DNA of 54,309 bases from Nocardia wallacei (GCF_029868745.1 NZ_JARWOP010000240.1:1-54309), one strand, 5' to 3'; positions 15,631-24,927 are shown, counted from the stretch's first letter. Program-made: numbers and translations. Notes: a model not told the origin generated them from the letters alone.

Positions 15631-16836
15631 CTAGTCCTCGTCGGGGCGTTCGGTGGGTGTGCCGTCGGCCGGTGCCGGGGTTGCCTTGTCGGATTCGGAA
15701 GGCTCGCCCTCGCGCGGGCGCTTCTCGTTCAAAAGACGCTGTTCGGCGAGGATGGCCGAGCGGCGCTCGAACTCCTTCTCGAACTCCGCGTCCTCGGCCT
15801 GCGGCTTGCGGAACAGGAACGCGAACACGATCCACCCGATGATCGCGACCAGAATGAAACTGACCATCCGGTAGACGAAGGCGGCGGCGACCGCCTGGGC
15901 GGCGGGCAGCCCGGCCGCGGCGGTGAGACTGTAGACCAGGGTGGCGTCCACGTAGACGATGCCGCCGGGCGCGAACGGTATGGTGCCGACCGCCTTGCCG
16001 ACGCTGAACGCGATCAGCAATCCGGCCAGTCGCGGCTCCGCGCCGACCGCGTAACAGGCCGCGCCCAGGCAGGCCACGTCGCCGATCCGGTGCACCACGG
16101 CCCACCAGGCGACCAGACCACCGTCGCGCCGCCCCAGCTCCACCGACTCCAGCTGGTGCAGGATCTCGTGCACCTTGTCCATGCCGCTGTCCGGCGCGTG
16201 GTGGCGAATCCGGTTGACCAGGCGCAGGATCCGGCGGACCAGCGACTCCAGCGTGCCCGGGTTGTTCGAGACGTAGTTGCCCGCCCAGATCAGCGCGATC
16301 ACCGCGGCCACCGGCAGCACCAGCTTCCACGGCCCGACCTGATCGCCCACCAGTACGGCCCCGCCCACCCCGAGCAGCACCATGCCGGCCGCGGCGACCA
16401 CACCGGACATCACCAGCTGCCAGGACGCCACGATCGGGCTCGCGCCCCAGCGCCGGGTCTGGCGATAGGTGAAGGCGGTGGAGAAAACCTGACCGGCGGG
16501 CAGCGTCACCGACATCGCGGTGGCGCCGTACACGACCGCCACGGATTTGCGCTGGCTCACCGCCACGCCACCGGCCCGGAGCAGCTGTTTCTGGATCCGC
16601 CCGAAACCGCTCATCGACACTGCCTGCACGAAGACGCAGACCGCGACCCAGCCCCAATGGATTTCTGTCAGATTTCGCCACGAATCGTGCAAACGGGGCC
16701 AGAGATAAACACCTTCGGCGATCAGCAGAGCCGACAGGCCCACCCCGAGAACCCATTTCGCCCACCAGAACCGCCCCCGGCGGCCCGGCTCGGCGGGCGA
16801 CTCGGAGTCGCCGGCTAGTTCACCATGGGCCCTCAC
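15631..16836 (-). CDS. YbhN/LPG-synthase TM-region family membrane protein
   Basis: An integral membrane protein of about 401 aa in the UPF0104/lysylphosphatidylglycerol-synthase transmembrane superfamily, which includes flippase-like proteins and translocation partners of polyprenyl-linked glycans. Eight hydrophobic segments, with the conserved AFTYRQTRRWG, APGGIVYVDATLV and AFVYRMVSF elements; the last helix is followed by a charged tail (RRSAILAEQRLLNEKRPREG onward, Pro/Glu-rich). It lacks the soluble aminoacyl-transferase domain of MprF. The start is uncertain: GTG at 16836 is chosen; an in-frame ATG lies at 16908. Confidence 0.82.
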   Translation of the reverse strand: MRAHGELAGDSESPAEPGRRGRFWWAKWVLGVGLSALLIAEGVYLWPRLHDSWRNLTEIHWGWVAVCVFVQAVSMSGFGRIQKQLLRAGGVAVSQRKSVAVVYGATAMSVTLPAGQVFSTAFTYRQTRRWGASPIVASWQLVMSGVVAAAGMVLLGVGGAVLVGDQVGPWKLVLPVAAVIALIWAGNYVSNNPGTLESLVRRILRLVNRIRHHAPDSGMDKVHEILHQLESVELGRRDGGLVAWWAVVHRIGDVACLGAACYAVGAEPRLAGLLIAFSVGKAVGTIPFAPGGIVYVDATLVYSLTAAAGLPAAQAVAAAFVYRMVSFILVAIIGWIVFAFLFRKPQAEDAEFEKEFERRSAILAEQRLLNEKRPREGEPSESDKATPAPADGTPTERPDED

Positions 16837-16917
16837 GTCCGTCAGCCTAACGAACGGTCCTTTTGGGATGCAGCCCCCTGGTTTCGGCACGTGTTTCGCG
16901 CCGTGCACGCAGACCGT

Positions 16918-18513
16918 TCAGTCCACTATCGAGTCGGGGCGCAGTTCGGCGTCCGCGCCGGTGGCCTCGGTGTGGTGATTGCCCAGCGGCTTCGGCCAGG
17001 CCAGGCGGGTTTTACGGCGTCGGCCGCGCAACTGCACCTCGTCGCCGGATTCCCAGAATTGCTGCTCCCGCGCATCGGCGAAATACAGCGCGCTGCCCGA
17101 ACCGAGCACCCGGCCGGGATGTTCCTTGGCCAGTTCGGTCAGGCGGGAAGCCTCGTTGACCGGATCGCCGATCACGGTGTATTCGAAACGATTTGCGGCC
17201 CCGATATTTCCGGCCACGGCCAGGCCCGCGGACACCCCGATGCCGATATCCAGGCCCGGTACCTCGCGCAGAGCCTCACGCAGTTCCCGGGCCGCGGTGA
17301 GAGCGGCCGTCGGTGCGTCCGGGCGATCCAGCGGTGCGCCGAAAATTGCCAGCGCCGCGTCGCCGACGAATTTGTTGATCAAGCCGTTGTTGCGATCGAC
17401 GACATCGACGACGACGCGGAAGAACTCGTTGAGCAGGCTCACCACCTCGGTGGGCGGCCGCTCGGCGGCGGTCGCGGTGGAGCCGACCATGTCCACGAAC
17501 AGCACCGCGACGAACCGGGTCTCACCGCCGAGTTCGGTGCCGAACTCGAGCGCGCGCCGGGCCACCTCCTCGCCGACGTGCTGGCCGAACAGCTCCTGTA
17601 GTTCGCGGCGCTGGGCGGCCTCCTCCATCATTCGGTTGAAGCCGACCTGCAGTAGGCCGATCTCGCTGCCGTCGAACACCTCCACCTGCACATCGCGCGC
17701 ACCTTCCTGGACGCGGTTGATGGCGCGCGAAAGCTGGCGCACCGGATCGGAGATGCTCGAGCCGGTCAGCATCGACAGCGCCAGCGCCTGCATGATCACC
17801 ACGCCGCACAGCAGCAGAATCGACACCGCCAGCGACCGCGCGGAGAACTGCACCTGCGAGGTGATCTGGGTGACGCACAGCAGCACGATCGCGATGGTCG
17901 GCGCGAAGGTCCCCATGCCCCAGGTCATCGCCATCCGGGTGCCGACGCCGGGGGTGAGGGTGTGGTCGAAGGTGCCGGTGGACAGCGCGTGCGCGGCGAC
18001 CGGGCGCAGGATGCGCTCACCGAGCATGTAGGTGAAGCCGAACACGATGGTGGCGGCCATACATTCGGTGACGATGACCGCACCCGCCAGCTCGGGCGTG
18101 TCGACGATGATGGTCGCCGCCAGCACGCCGCCGCCGACCAGCCACAACAGCAGATGCACGATGGCCTGCCGCAGCGGCGCGTGCAGCGCGGCCATCTGCT
18201 CCTGCCGACTCGGCGGGCCGCCACGCAGTTGCCAGCGCATCACCGGGCGCAGCATCAGCGCCGACGCGGTCACGCTCAGCGCGCCGCCGACGACGAACAC
18301 CGTCACCGGAATCAACAGGCCGGTGCGCCGCACACCCGTAGGCGAACCCTCCGGCGAGGGCAGGCCGTACTGGATGAACGCGTACACCAGAATCGCACCG
18401 AAGGCGTTGGCCGCCAGCATCGATGCGAGGTACAGCGGCCAGCGCGTTCGCATGGTCTGTTTGACCGCTTCCAAGGGTGCGACTCCAGCGGCGGTCCGGG
18501 GCGATTCGGTCAT
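16918..18513 (-). CDS. Membrane-bound class III adenylate/guanylate cyclase with HAMP domain
   Basis: A 531-aa signalling protein resembling mycobacterial Rv1318c-Rv1320c: about six N-terminal transmembrane helices, a HAMP linker (SSISDPVRQLSRAINRVQEG region, about 240-290) and a C-terminal cyclase homology domain. Metal-binding Asp residues are visible in LFVDMVGST (about 340) and NKFVGDAALAIFG (about 380, with the base-contacting Lys), and the transition-state segment reads YTVIGDPVNEASR. Product is probably cAMP. The ATG at 18513 starts the usual short cytosolic leader; longer in-frame starts would extend through a direct-repeat element. Confidence 0.92.
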   Translation of the reverse strand: MTESPRTAAGVAPLEAVKQTMRTRWPLYLASMLAANAFGAILVYAFIQYGLPSPEGSPTGVRRTGLLIPVTVFVVGGALSVTASALMLRPVMRWQLRGGPPSRQEQMAALHAPLRQAIVHLLLWLVGGGVLAATIIVDTPELAGAVIVTECMAATIVFGFTYMLGERILRPVAAHALSTGTFDHTLTPGVGTRMAMTWGMGTFAPTIAIVLLCVTQITSQVQFSARSLAVSILLLCGVVIMQALALSMLTGSSISDPVRQLSRAINRVQEGARDVQVEVFDGSEIGLLQVGFNRMMEEAAQRRELQELFGQHVGEEVARRALEFGTELGGETRFVAVLFVDMVGSTATAAERPPTEVVSLLNEFFRVVVDVVDRNNGLINKFVGDAALAIFGAPLDRPDAPTAALTAARELREALREVPGLDIGIGVSAGLAVAGNIGAANRFEYTVIGDPVNEASRLTELAKEHPGRVLGSGSALYFADAREQQFWESGDEVQLRGRRRKTRLAWPKPLGNHHTEATGADAELRPDSIVD

Positions 18514-18538
18514 CTGGGCACTGTGATCGTTTCTGGTA

Positions 18539-18570
18539 CCAAGGGCGCTAACATCGTTCACCAATCTAGC
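18539..18570. repeat. Left copy of an imperfect direct repeat bounding the accessory segment
   Basis: This 32-bp copy begins CCAAGGGCGCT and ends ACCAATCTAGC; the copy at 25031-25061 has the same two 11-bp ends with a different 9-10 bp middle. The pair encloses about 6.5 kb of accessory genes. Each copy also lies upstream of a minus-strand gene, so a shared promoter element is an alternative to an attachment-site-like origin. Confidence 0.6.
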
Positions 18571-18912
18571 TGCCCCCGCTTCGCCGAGGCTTCGTGCGCA
18601 ACTGACAGCCGCCATCCGTTGAGCACGTGTGCCGACGTGTCCGACCGGTTATCCCGATCGCAACGAAATCAGAGCATCGGCACGCCCGCACTCTCCATTC
18701 GTCGTGGTCTCGCAACGTCCGCCAGTCAATGGGTCGCCGGCGTTGATGATCTACCGACCGGAAGATGCAGCTGGAGCGAGCGGCAACCTTCCCCTCACCA
18801 ATCCTCCACTGTTGTCCGCGGTGGCTGCTTGAGCCGTCCATCTCAACGAAGCCGTCACGACACGCCGTCAAAAATGAGCGCAAATATTCATCGCCCCGGT
18901 AGGGTTGTAGCT
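18571..18912. other. Intergenic region at the left end of the accessory segment
   Basis: About 340 bp with lower GC than the flanks. No convincing gene, tRNA or terminator was seen. It must contain the promoter of the XRE-ImmA gene; the AT-rich stretch CAAAAATGAGCGCAAATATT just upstream of the ATG at 18913 is the likeliest core. Confidence 0.5.
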
Positions 18913-20016
18913 ATGCCTGATTCCGAGACCCGCACCGTGCACTCTGCGAGCCCGCGGATGGTGACGTTGGTTCGTGAAGCCAAGGGCTGGTCGCAGGCCG
19001 ATCTAGCGAACGCTAGCGGTGTGACCCAGGGGTTTGTGTCCAAAGTGGAGAATGGCTTGACCGAGCTGACTGCCGAGCGACTGGCTGCCTTCGCCGAAGC
19101 GCTCGACTGTCCGACGTCTCTGCTGACCAATCATGAGGCGCAGCAGGGGATTGAGGTGTCGTGCATGTTCCATCGCCGTCGGCAGAGCAGGATCACAGTC
19201 GGAACTGCGAAGAAGATTGAGGCCGTTAGCCACCTGACGCGGATCACGGTCGACGCGCTTCTCGAAGAAGCCGAAGTTGATCGCGGCGCTGAGACCATCC
19301 TCGAGCGGATGGACATCGACGACTTCGACGGCGACGCCGCCCATATCGCACGACTTCTACGGGCGGGCTGGCGCATCCCGAGTGGTCCGATCGGCAACCT
19401 GCACGCACTGCTCGACGGCATCGGCATCGTAATCGTCATCCGCACATTGGATTCCGCAGCTCAGGATGCCTTCAGCACCTGGCCACGAGGCAAGACACCC
19501 CTCATGGTTGTCCGAGCTGGGCTACCGCCGGATCGCGAGCGGTTCAGCATCTGCCACGAGCTGGGCCACATCGTGATGCATGTTCTACCGAATCCAGAGC
19601 AGGAGAAGCAGGCTGATTTGTTCGCGGCCGAATTCCTCATGCCCGCGGACGACATACGCCCGCAGCTACTCAACCTGACCACCCGTGACTTCCCCCGGCT
19701 GATGGACCTCAAGGCGCAGTGGAAGGTGTCAATCGCCGCTCTGATCCAGCGCGCGAAGACGCTCGATCTGATCAGCGACCGCCAATTCCGGGAATTCCGG
19801 ATCAAATTATCCAAGCTCGGATGGAATACCGTGGAACCTATCGATCTCCCCGTTGAACAGTCGGTTCTGTTGGACGGCGTCATCGAGACTCACCGCACCC
19901 GATACGGTCGCAACGATGCTGATCTTGCGCGGCTCGCCTACATGACGCCGGAAGCATTCAGAAAGCACTACTTGCGCGAAACGAACAGAACCAGTCTGCA
20001 GGCGGTGAGATCGTGA
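18913..20016 (+). CDS. XRE-HTH / ImmA-IrrE metallopeptidase fusion
   Basis: A 367-aa protein that couples DNA binding to proteolysis. Residues about 15-65 are an XRE HTH (MVTLVREAKGWSQADLANAS, then FVSKVENGLTELTAERLAAF). The C-terminal half is an ImmA/IrrE zinc peptidase: CHELGHIVMH carries HELGH at 215-219, and the third ligand is probably the Glu of AAEFLMPADDI about 25 residues later. Such proteins sense a signal and cleave a repressor, as in IrrE/DdrO and ImmA/ImmR. No separate DdrO-like repressor is next door; the downstream gene overlaps by 4 bp and is the obvious partner. ATG at 18913 gives a normal N-terminal leader. Confidence 0.9.
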   Translation: MPDSETRTVHSASPRMVTLVREAKGWSQADLANASGVTQGFVSKVENGLTELTAERLAAFAEALDCPTSLLTNHEAQQGIEVSCMFHRRRQSRITVGTAKKIEAVSHLTRITVDALLEEAEVDRGAETILERMDIDDFDGDAAHIARLLRAGWRIPSGPIGNLHALLDGIGIVIVIRTLDSAAQDAFSTWPRGKTPLMVVRAGLPPDRERFSICHELGHIVMHVLPNPEQEKQADLFAAEFLMPADDIRPQLLNLTTRDFPRLMDLKAQWKVSIAALIQRAKTLDLISDRQFREFRIKLSKLGWNTVEPIDLPVEQSVLLDGVIETHRTRYGRNDADLARLAYMTPEAFRKHYLRETNRTSLQAVRS

Positions 20017-21113
20017 AGGGTATTGAGGAAGCACTGATCTTCGACGATTCCGACCAACTGCCGAACTTCGGGCCGCCCTTCATGGCGCACGCACCCGCCT
20101 CGTCGGCACCGATCCTCGCACCACTGACCCGATCTCACGACGTGGGTGCAGTGATCACGACTTGCAGCGAGCCGACCGCGAAGGAGGCGATCCGCGCCAT
20201 ACGGAAAGAGAACGCGCGCGCGGCGATCCTCCTCGATGCCGAGCGCTACCGGGGCGGAAGTCGCGGCATCGGTGCCCGATGTATGACCACCGACTGGATC
20301 AACATGCAGACGAGGATCGGTCTGCGCTGGGCCCTCACCGACTCTGGTTACATTCCCGCCGGAGATCTGGATGCGTTGCGTGCGGTGCTCGCCTGGGGCG
20401 CGGAGGCGACACAAGTAATCACCGCGCTGCCGCTGGCAATCCAATGGTTGACCGTCGACCGTGATCACCTCATCGCCGAGCTGACCGCAGCCGTTCAGCC
20501 CGTCGCGCTGATGCTCGAGTCCAAAGGCGATCCACTCGCGGCAAAAGAAGCCGTAACGGGACTGATCGCGGTATTGCGCTGTCCCACACCGATGCTGCTA
20601 TTGCGCTCGGATACCTCTGTGCTGGGTGCTCTCGCACACGGGGCAGCAGCAGTCTCTGTCGGCACCAAGTCCGGGTTGCGTCACATCTATCCGATCGCCG
20701 CCGACGATGACAACGGATTCATACCTCCACCGTGCCCGTCGGCGTACGTGCCTGCACTGAAGTCATACAAGCGGCTCACCACCATCGAAGACGGCATCAC
20801 TCGAAACCCGGATCTCGATCTATGGAGATGCAACTGCAGCGTGTGTCATGGGCGATCGATCGCGTGGATCGTGTTCGCCGCCGACCCGGAGGCCGCAGCA
20901 TTCGAGCACTCACTCGCTGCCCAGTCCGATGTGGCGAGGGCTCTCCTGGCCCACCCGCCGGCTACCCGCGGAAGCGAATGGAAGATGATGTGCGCCCGCG
21001 CTCAGGTGGAGCACGATCGGATCGTTAAACGGAACGACAAGACATGGGAACCTGCCGACGCCCTCAGTGCGTGGGTGTCGTCGACACCGCACCCGCAGGC
21101 GAGTACCCCGTAG
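20013..21113 (+). CDS. Unknown TIM-barrel-like protein with tRNA-guanine-transglycosylase-style zinc motif
   Basis: A 366-aa protein, GTG start inside the stop of the XRE-ImmA gene (GTGA). It shows regularly spaced hydrophobic strands with polar ends (AAILLDAERYRG at 70-81, LRWALTDSGYIPAGD at 104-118, PVALMLESKGDP at 163-174, PMLLLRSDTSVLGALAHGAA at 193-212, then VSVGTKSGLRHIYP), suggesting a TIM barrel. Near the C-terminus, RCNCSVCHGRS has Cys273-x-Cys275-x2-Cys278 with a later His299, the spacing pattern of the TGT/DpdA zinc site (TGT has a somewhat longer gap to His). Catalytic aspartates of TGT cannot be confidently placed. Function is unknown; base modification of DNA or RNA is a hypothesis. 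Confidence 0.8.
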   Translation: MKGIEEALIFDDSDQLPNFGPPFMAHAPASSAPILAPLTRSHDVGAVITTCSEPTAKEAIRAIRKENARAAILLDAERYRGGSRGIGARCMTTDWINMQTRIGLRWALTDSGYIPAGDLDALRAVLAWGAEATQVITALPLAIQWLTVDRDHLIAELTAAVQPVALMLESKGDPLAAKEAVTGLIAVLRCPTPMLLLRSDTSVLGALAHGAAAVSVGTKSGLRHIYPIAADDDNGFIPPPCPSAYVPALKSYKRLTTIEDGITRNPDLDLWRCNCSVCHGRSIAWIVFAADPEAAAFEHSLAAQSDVARALLAHPPATRGSEWKMMCARAQVEHDRIVKRNDKTWEPADALSAWVSSTPHPQASTP

Positions 21114-21657
21114 CCAGCGCCCACCCGAACAGCTGCTCCTCCTTGTGCCGGGTTGACGCCAATCGCCGCGCCGTCGCGATCGGCCCGCTGCGCCCCTCCA
21201 CCAGCACCTCGTGCCCTCCAGAGCGTTCCGCCACCACTCCAACCCCAACGACATCAAACTTCGAGAGGGTCCATGCCGTCGGTCCGCGGACTCCGGTGGC
21301 GATCCACAACCCGGCACCGTAACCGGCGAGTGAGTCCAGCGCGTACAACGCGTCCGCAGGTCTGGTAGCGGTCGACACGAGACCAACGATCGACACTGCA
21401 GGCCGGGGCGGCATCTCGCCCAGATCAGTCGTCCATGATTCCCAGATCACCAGGGTGGATCGGTCGAGTTCCGGACCGTATCCCTTCTTGACGCGTTCCT
21501 CCCATACTTCTGCGTCTATCTCCACCACTGGGAACACTGTGAAGTCGCTGACGGTGGTCTGGGGCAACACCACGCCAGCCCATCCGGCCGCCTCGACACC
21601 GTGTTCCACCCCTGCCGGCACGGCATGACATCGTCCAGAGTTTCGTGTGGTAGCCAT
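21064..21657 (-). CDS. Unknown protein converging on and overlapping the TIM-barrel-like gene
   Basis: A 197-aa product without recognised domains. Central strands include FTVFPVVEIDAEVWEERVKK, STLVIWESWTTDLGE and SIVGLVSTATRPADALYALD, and the C-terminal part reads FDVVGVGVVAERSGGHEVLV. Its 3' end overlaps the convergent TIM-barrel-like gene by 50 bp in antisense. The codon pattern supports this strand over 21114-21657. It may be a separate accessory gene or an antisense-coupled part of the same module. Confidence 0.6.
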   Translation of the reverse strand: MATTRNSGRCHAVPAGVEHGVEAAGWAGVVLPQTTVSDFTVFPVVEIDAEVWEERVKKGYGPELDRSTLVIWESWTTDLGEMPPRPAVSIVGLVSTATRPADALYALDSLAGYGAGLWIATGVRGPTAWTLSKFDVVGVGVVAERSGGHEVLVEGRSGPIATARRLASTRHKEEQLFGWALATGYSPAGAVSTTPTH

Positions 21658-21989
21658 CAGCGTGCAACGGTAGACGCCAGTGGATCATTGCCGCCAGACG
21701 CCGAGCCAACTTGTGTACGGTCCACTGCGAACATGCAGATCATCGTCGGTCCTCTTGCGACACAGCGAAACCAATCTGAGAACTTGTCGGGGCCCACCTG
21801 GCACCGATCCTGGTGTCCAGACGCCATCGTCCGCGTCGCCTCCGACGGGGCCGAGGCGCTATGCGTTCTATGCCCAACTGCTGGGCGCAGCGCGGCGCGC
21901 TGGACTGGACGCCCCGGTGGTCGGGTACTGGCCGTAATTGCATAGCAGCATGGCGCGTCGTACCTCCGAGTTGTCGAATCGGGCGCGTG
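21658..21989. other. Gap with a possible short gene remnant
   Basis: A 332-bp stretch with no intact gene. On the plus strand 21854-21937 reads RRYAFYAQLLGAARRAGLD with good GC3 and ends at a TAA, which may be the C-terminal end of a deleted gene. No family was recognised. Confidence 0.35.
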
Positions 21990-22451
21990 ATGCCTCACAA
22001 TCCGAGCGTGACGGGTGAGGGTGACGAGTACGGCTTCGACGAGATTCCACTGGCAGAAACGGCATTGGCCGGGCAACTGCTCGACCGGCTCACCGCCAGC
22101 GAAGCCGACGTCATCCACGCCTACACGTACGACTCCCACGACGTCATCAACAAGTCGTTGTGGGGGCAGATCGAGATGACACCGACGAACGAGCGCCGCA
22201 TTCGCCTGATCAGGTCAGGGCTGGCGAAGTATCCGCTCGAGACCGCTGTCCGCGTTACCCTTGAGGTCGAGGCCGCGGAGTACGGCATCGTCGATCAGGA
22301 TTCGATGTACGAGTTGGTTGACGAAGACATCATTCACCACGGGTTCTTGTCGACACGTTGCGTGAGTCGAGCCGTGGGAGCTTGCCGGAGCGAGCCCGGC
22401 AAGCTGCACGCAGATGGGCGCAGTGACGTCTCGAGCAGGCAGGCCCGGTGA
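21990..22451 (+). pseudogene. Truncated ADP-ribosyltransferase-like toxin domain
   Basis: The 153-aa product resembles the N-terminal half of VIP2/ART-type exoenzyme domains: LTASEADVIHAYTYDSHDVI followed by NKSLW, then RRIRLIRSGLAKYPLETAV and the typical HHGFLST, which in intact enzymes continues as STS plus an E-x-E catalytic motif. Here similarity ends right after FLST and the frame becomes unrelated. One base shift later the reading LRESSRGSLPERARQ appears, suggesting a frameshift. No Glu-x-Glu is present, so an active transferase is not expected. Assignment is based on pattern only. Confidence 0.5.
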
Positions 22452-22660
22452 TCGCGGATATTCAATAACACAGTCGTCCCCGGTGGCTGTCCCGGTGCCG
22501 GGCGTGGACGTGTTTGTTGGCCTCTGCGGTAGTCCACGACATCGGCGGCAGTGGGTCACCGACGACGGTGTGACAGTGTGGAAGATGACCGGTATGCGGC
22601 TATGAGAGTGCGTTCGGACGCCACAACTAGCCATCGGCCCGCGGCAGAGGTTCTTCGTCG

Positions 22661-23638
22661 GTGGTCATGGCTATCGGGAGGCTGGGCAAGCTTGCCCAGC
22701 ACCTACGATTGGAGTACGGCATGGCGAGCCCCGAGAGCCTCTATGCGCTCGGTCTGTTCCAATATCCAGCATTAGGTCGAATGATGGAACGAGCCAAGCG
22801 TGGCCGTGAACTGAGTGCATGGTCGTTAAAGCCTGTCCACCCCGACAGCGGCAGTGTGATGGACAGAGACGACGACAGCCACTTTCAGAATCACACACCC
22901 CACGGCATCGCGGGCGCGGCACTCTTTCCGATCATGAATGCGATCGACTCGCTGGTTGTGACCTGTGTAGTACTCGAACAGGTTCCGCGGGCAACCCCGT
23001 TCGACCATCATCCGCCAAGTGTGATGTCGCTGTGCCGGACGGCGTTCGAGTCGGCATCGCAGGGTATCTGGATGCTGTCGCCTTCCGACCGAGACAAGCG
23101 GAGACGGCGCGCTGCGGGAGCTTCCATGGTCGGAGCTGGCCAGAAGTCGAGCCATCTGCGCGTCGAGTTGGAAGCTCACGACGACGGCAAGCACGTGCTT
23201 CCCGAGCCACACCTGTCGGGCATGCGTCGACACCTCAAGTTCGCGATCGAGGAGCGGGACCGGTTGGAGAAGCTGAACCGCGAACCGGATAGCTTCTCCA
23301 CGATGGTCAGCAAGACAGGTGATTGGCTGGCGAAGAATCCTCCACAACACCTCCAGTCGGAGTTGAACTCGGTCGATCTCCCCACCAGGATCAGTCAGCA
23401 ATACCGTCTCTGTTCCAGCTTCACCCATGGGTACAACTGGGGAACCGATTTCTGTTCTGGCATCGGCGACATTGGCGCAATGCTCTCCGACGCCATCGCT
23501 GTCGCAGTATTCGTGACTGAGGCCGCCGTCGCCCTGTACGAAGCACAAGCAACCAATCCGCGATCATCCGGTCGAGCGAGTCACTACCCGCCGATAATTC
23601 AACCGACCATCGATCAGTACACGTCGCTGTTCGGATAG
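22661..23638 (+). CDS. Unknown soluble protein in the accessory segment
   Basis: Up to 325 aa from a GTG at 22661; ATGs at 22667 and 22721 are equally possible. Predominantly helical, with SVMSLCRTAFESASQGIWML resembling the R-x-A-x-E helix of HEPN-like or DUF5677-type abortive-infection proteins, then a long charged helix (GMRRHLKFAIEERDRLEKLN) and a hydrophobic C-terminal helix (AMLSDAIAVAVFVTEAAVAL). No family could be assigned with confidence. Its lower GC and isolated position fit an accessory origin. Confidence 0.65.
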   Translation: MVMAIGRLGKLAQHLRLEYGMASPESLYALGLFQYPALGRMMERAKRGRELSAWSLKPVHPDSGSVMDRDDDSHFQNHTPHGIAGAALFPIMNAIDSLVVTCVVLEQVPRATPFDHHPPSVMSLCRTAFESASQGIWMLSPSDRDKRRRRAAGASMVGAGQKSSHLRVELEAHDDGKHVLPEPHLSGMRRHLKFAIEERDRLEKLNREPDSFSTMVSKTGDWLAKNPPQHLQSELNSVDLPTRISQQYRLCSSFTHGYNWGTDFCSGIGDIGAMLSDAIAVAVFVTEAAVALYEAQATNPRSSGRASHYPPIIQPTIDQYTSLFG

Positions 23639-23810
23639 CCGGACGCCTCCCCCAGGCTCATCATGGTGGCATCTGCGCACTTCAAGCATGCTATTCGTAG
23701 TTCACATACGAGACTTATGCGCTGGTTGTGCGTGACCGTTCATCACGTGTGGCCCCAGCGTGTGAGGGCCTGCAACCACTCGTAATGGCTGCTCAGTGGC
23801 CCTCTCAGCG

Positions 23811-24927
23811 TCAGGCTCTATCAGGTGGCGTGAAGTTCTTCGGCCACAGCGTTTGTTCGTCGAAATGCGCGCCGCTTAGGTCGGCGCCGGTAAGGTCCGC
23901 GCCAGACAGCAGCGCGCCGCTCAGGTCGGTTCGCGCCATATACGCGCCGCTCAGGTTCACATCGCTCAAGTCTGCTCTGATGAGTTTCGCGCCGCCCAAC
24001 TTGGCATCGCTCAGGTTCGCACCTCTCAGGTACGCGCTAGTCATGTCGGCGCGCGTCAGAGTCGCGCCGGTCAGAGTCGCGCCGTTCAGATGTGCCCGTG
24101 TCAATCTCGCCTGGAGCAGGTTTGCGCCGCTGAGGTCTGCGCCGGTCAGATGTGCATCCGTCAAACCTGCCTCGGTCAATCTTGCATAGTTCAAATGCGC
24201 CCCGGTGAGCCTTGCTTCGGGAAGGTGCGTGCCCTTCAGGTCCGCGTTACGCAGGTCTGCATTGCTGAGCTTGGCGCCGCTCAAGTCCGCGCCGCTGAGG
24301 TCCGCGCCGGCCAGGTCTGCTGACCGGAGGTCGTAGACAAATGGCGACCACTGCTGATGATGTCGACGGATGACCGCCGACGCTGAAAGCCGCACTTCGG
24401 AATCCGCTGGACTCTTGGATGATCGTAGATAGGCGCACAGCAAGCTGAGGCACACCTGCGCTTCTTCGTGAAGTTCGTTGACTGATTGGTTCTGACCACC
24501 CGGGAGAGTGTTGTTCCAGTCGTCGGCCAGAGCCGCCAAGGCGTAGATCCCCGGCCTGCCGGACTGCAGGTTTGTCGTGGGCGAGGTGCTCAGCGCAGGT
24601 CGTATAGCGTTCTCGTAGGGCCCTGACCCGTTCCAGCCCGTGGGTTTGCGTGAAGTGCCTCTCCGCCTGCTTCCTGGTCACCAGGACACCGGCCAAGGCG
24701 ATCAGCGCCACCACCACAGCCAGCCCGCCGGTCAGCACGGTGGCAATCGGCTGGGATAGCCCGCCACTCGTTGGCGGTGTGGGCGCAATCGTGGGTATCG
24801 GCACAGTCGTGGTGGGGATCGCCGGAGCACCAGGTGCCGGATTGTATTGCGCGCCAGCGGTTCCCGCGATACCGGCAGCCGTCATCATGATCGCGACAGT
24901 TGCTGCGACCCCGAAGCTTCGTCTCAC
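23811..24927 (-). pseudogene. Frameshifted membrane-anchored pentapeptide-repeat protein
   Basis: Reading from the GTG at 24927: an N-terminal hydrophobic segment, a Pro/Thr-rich linker (about 30-55), a second membrane helix (PIATVLTGGLAVVVALIALA), then KQAERHFTQTHGLERVRALR. After AVRQAG the frame is lost at a GGGG run (plus-strand CCCC at 24549-24552); removing one G restores the natural continuation into ALAALADDWNNTL. Downstream are about 25 A(D/N)LxX pentapeptide units (ADLSGADLSGAKL and similar), which build a right-handed quadrilateral helix, and a C-terminal cap. Without the extra base the protein would be about 370 aa. Either a recent pseudogene or a sequencing error. Confidence 0.8.

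Noticed and set aside
23830..24320. Short-period DNA repeats that resemble a CRISPR-like array
   Set aside because: The 15-bp periodicity encodes pentapeptide repeats of one protein; no spacers or constant repeat of CRISPR length.
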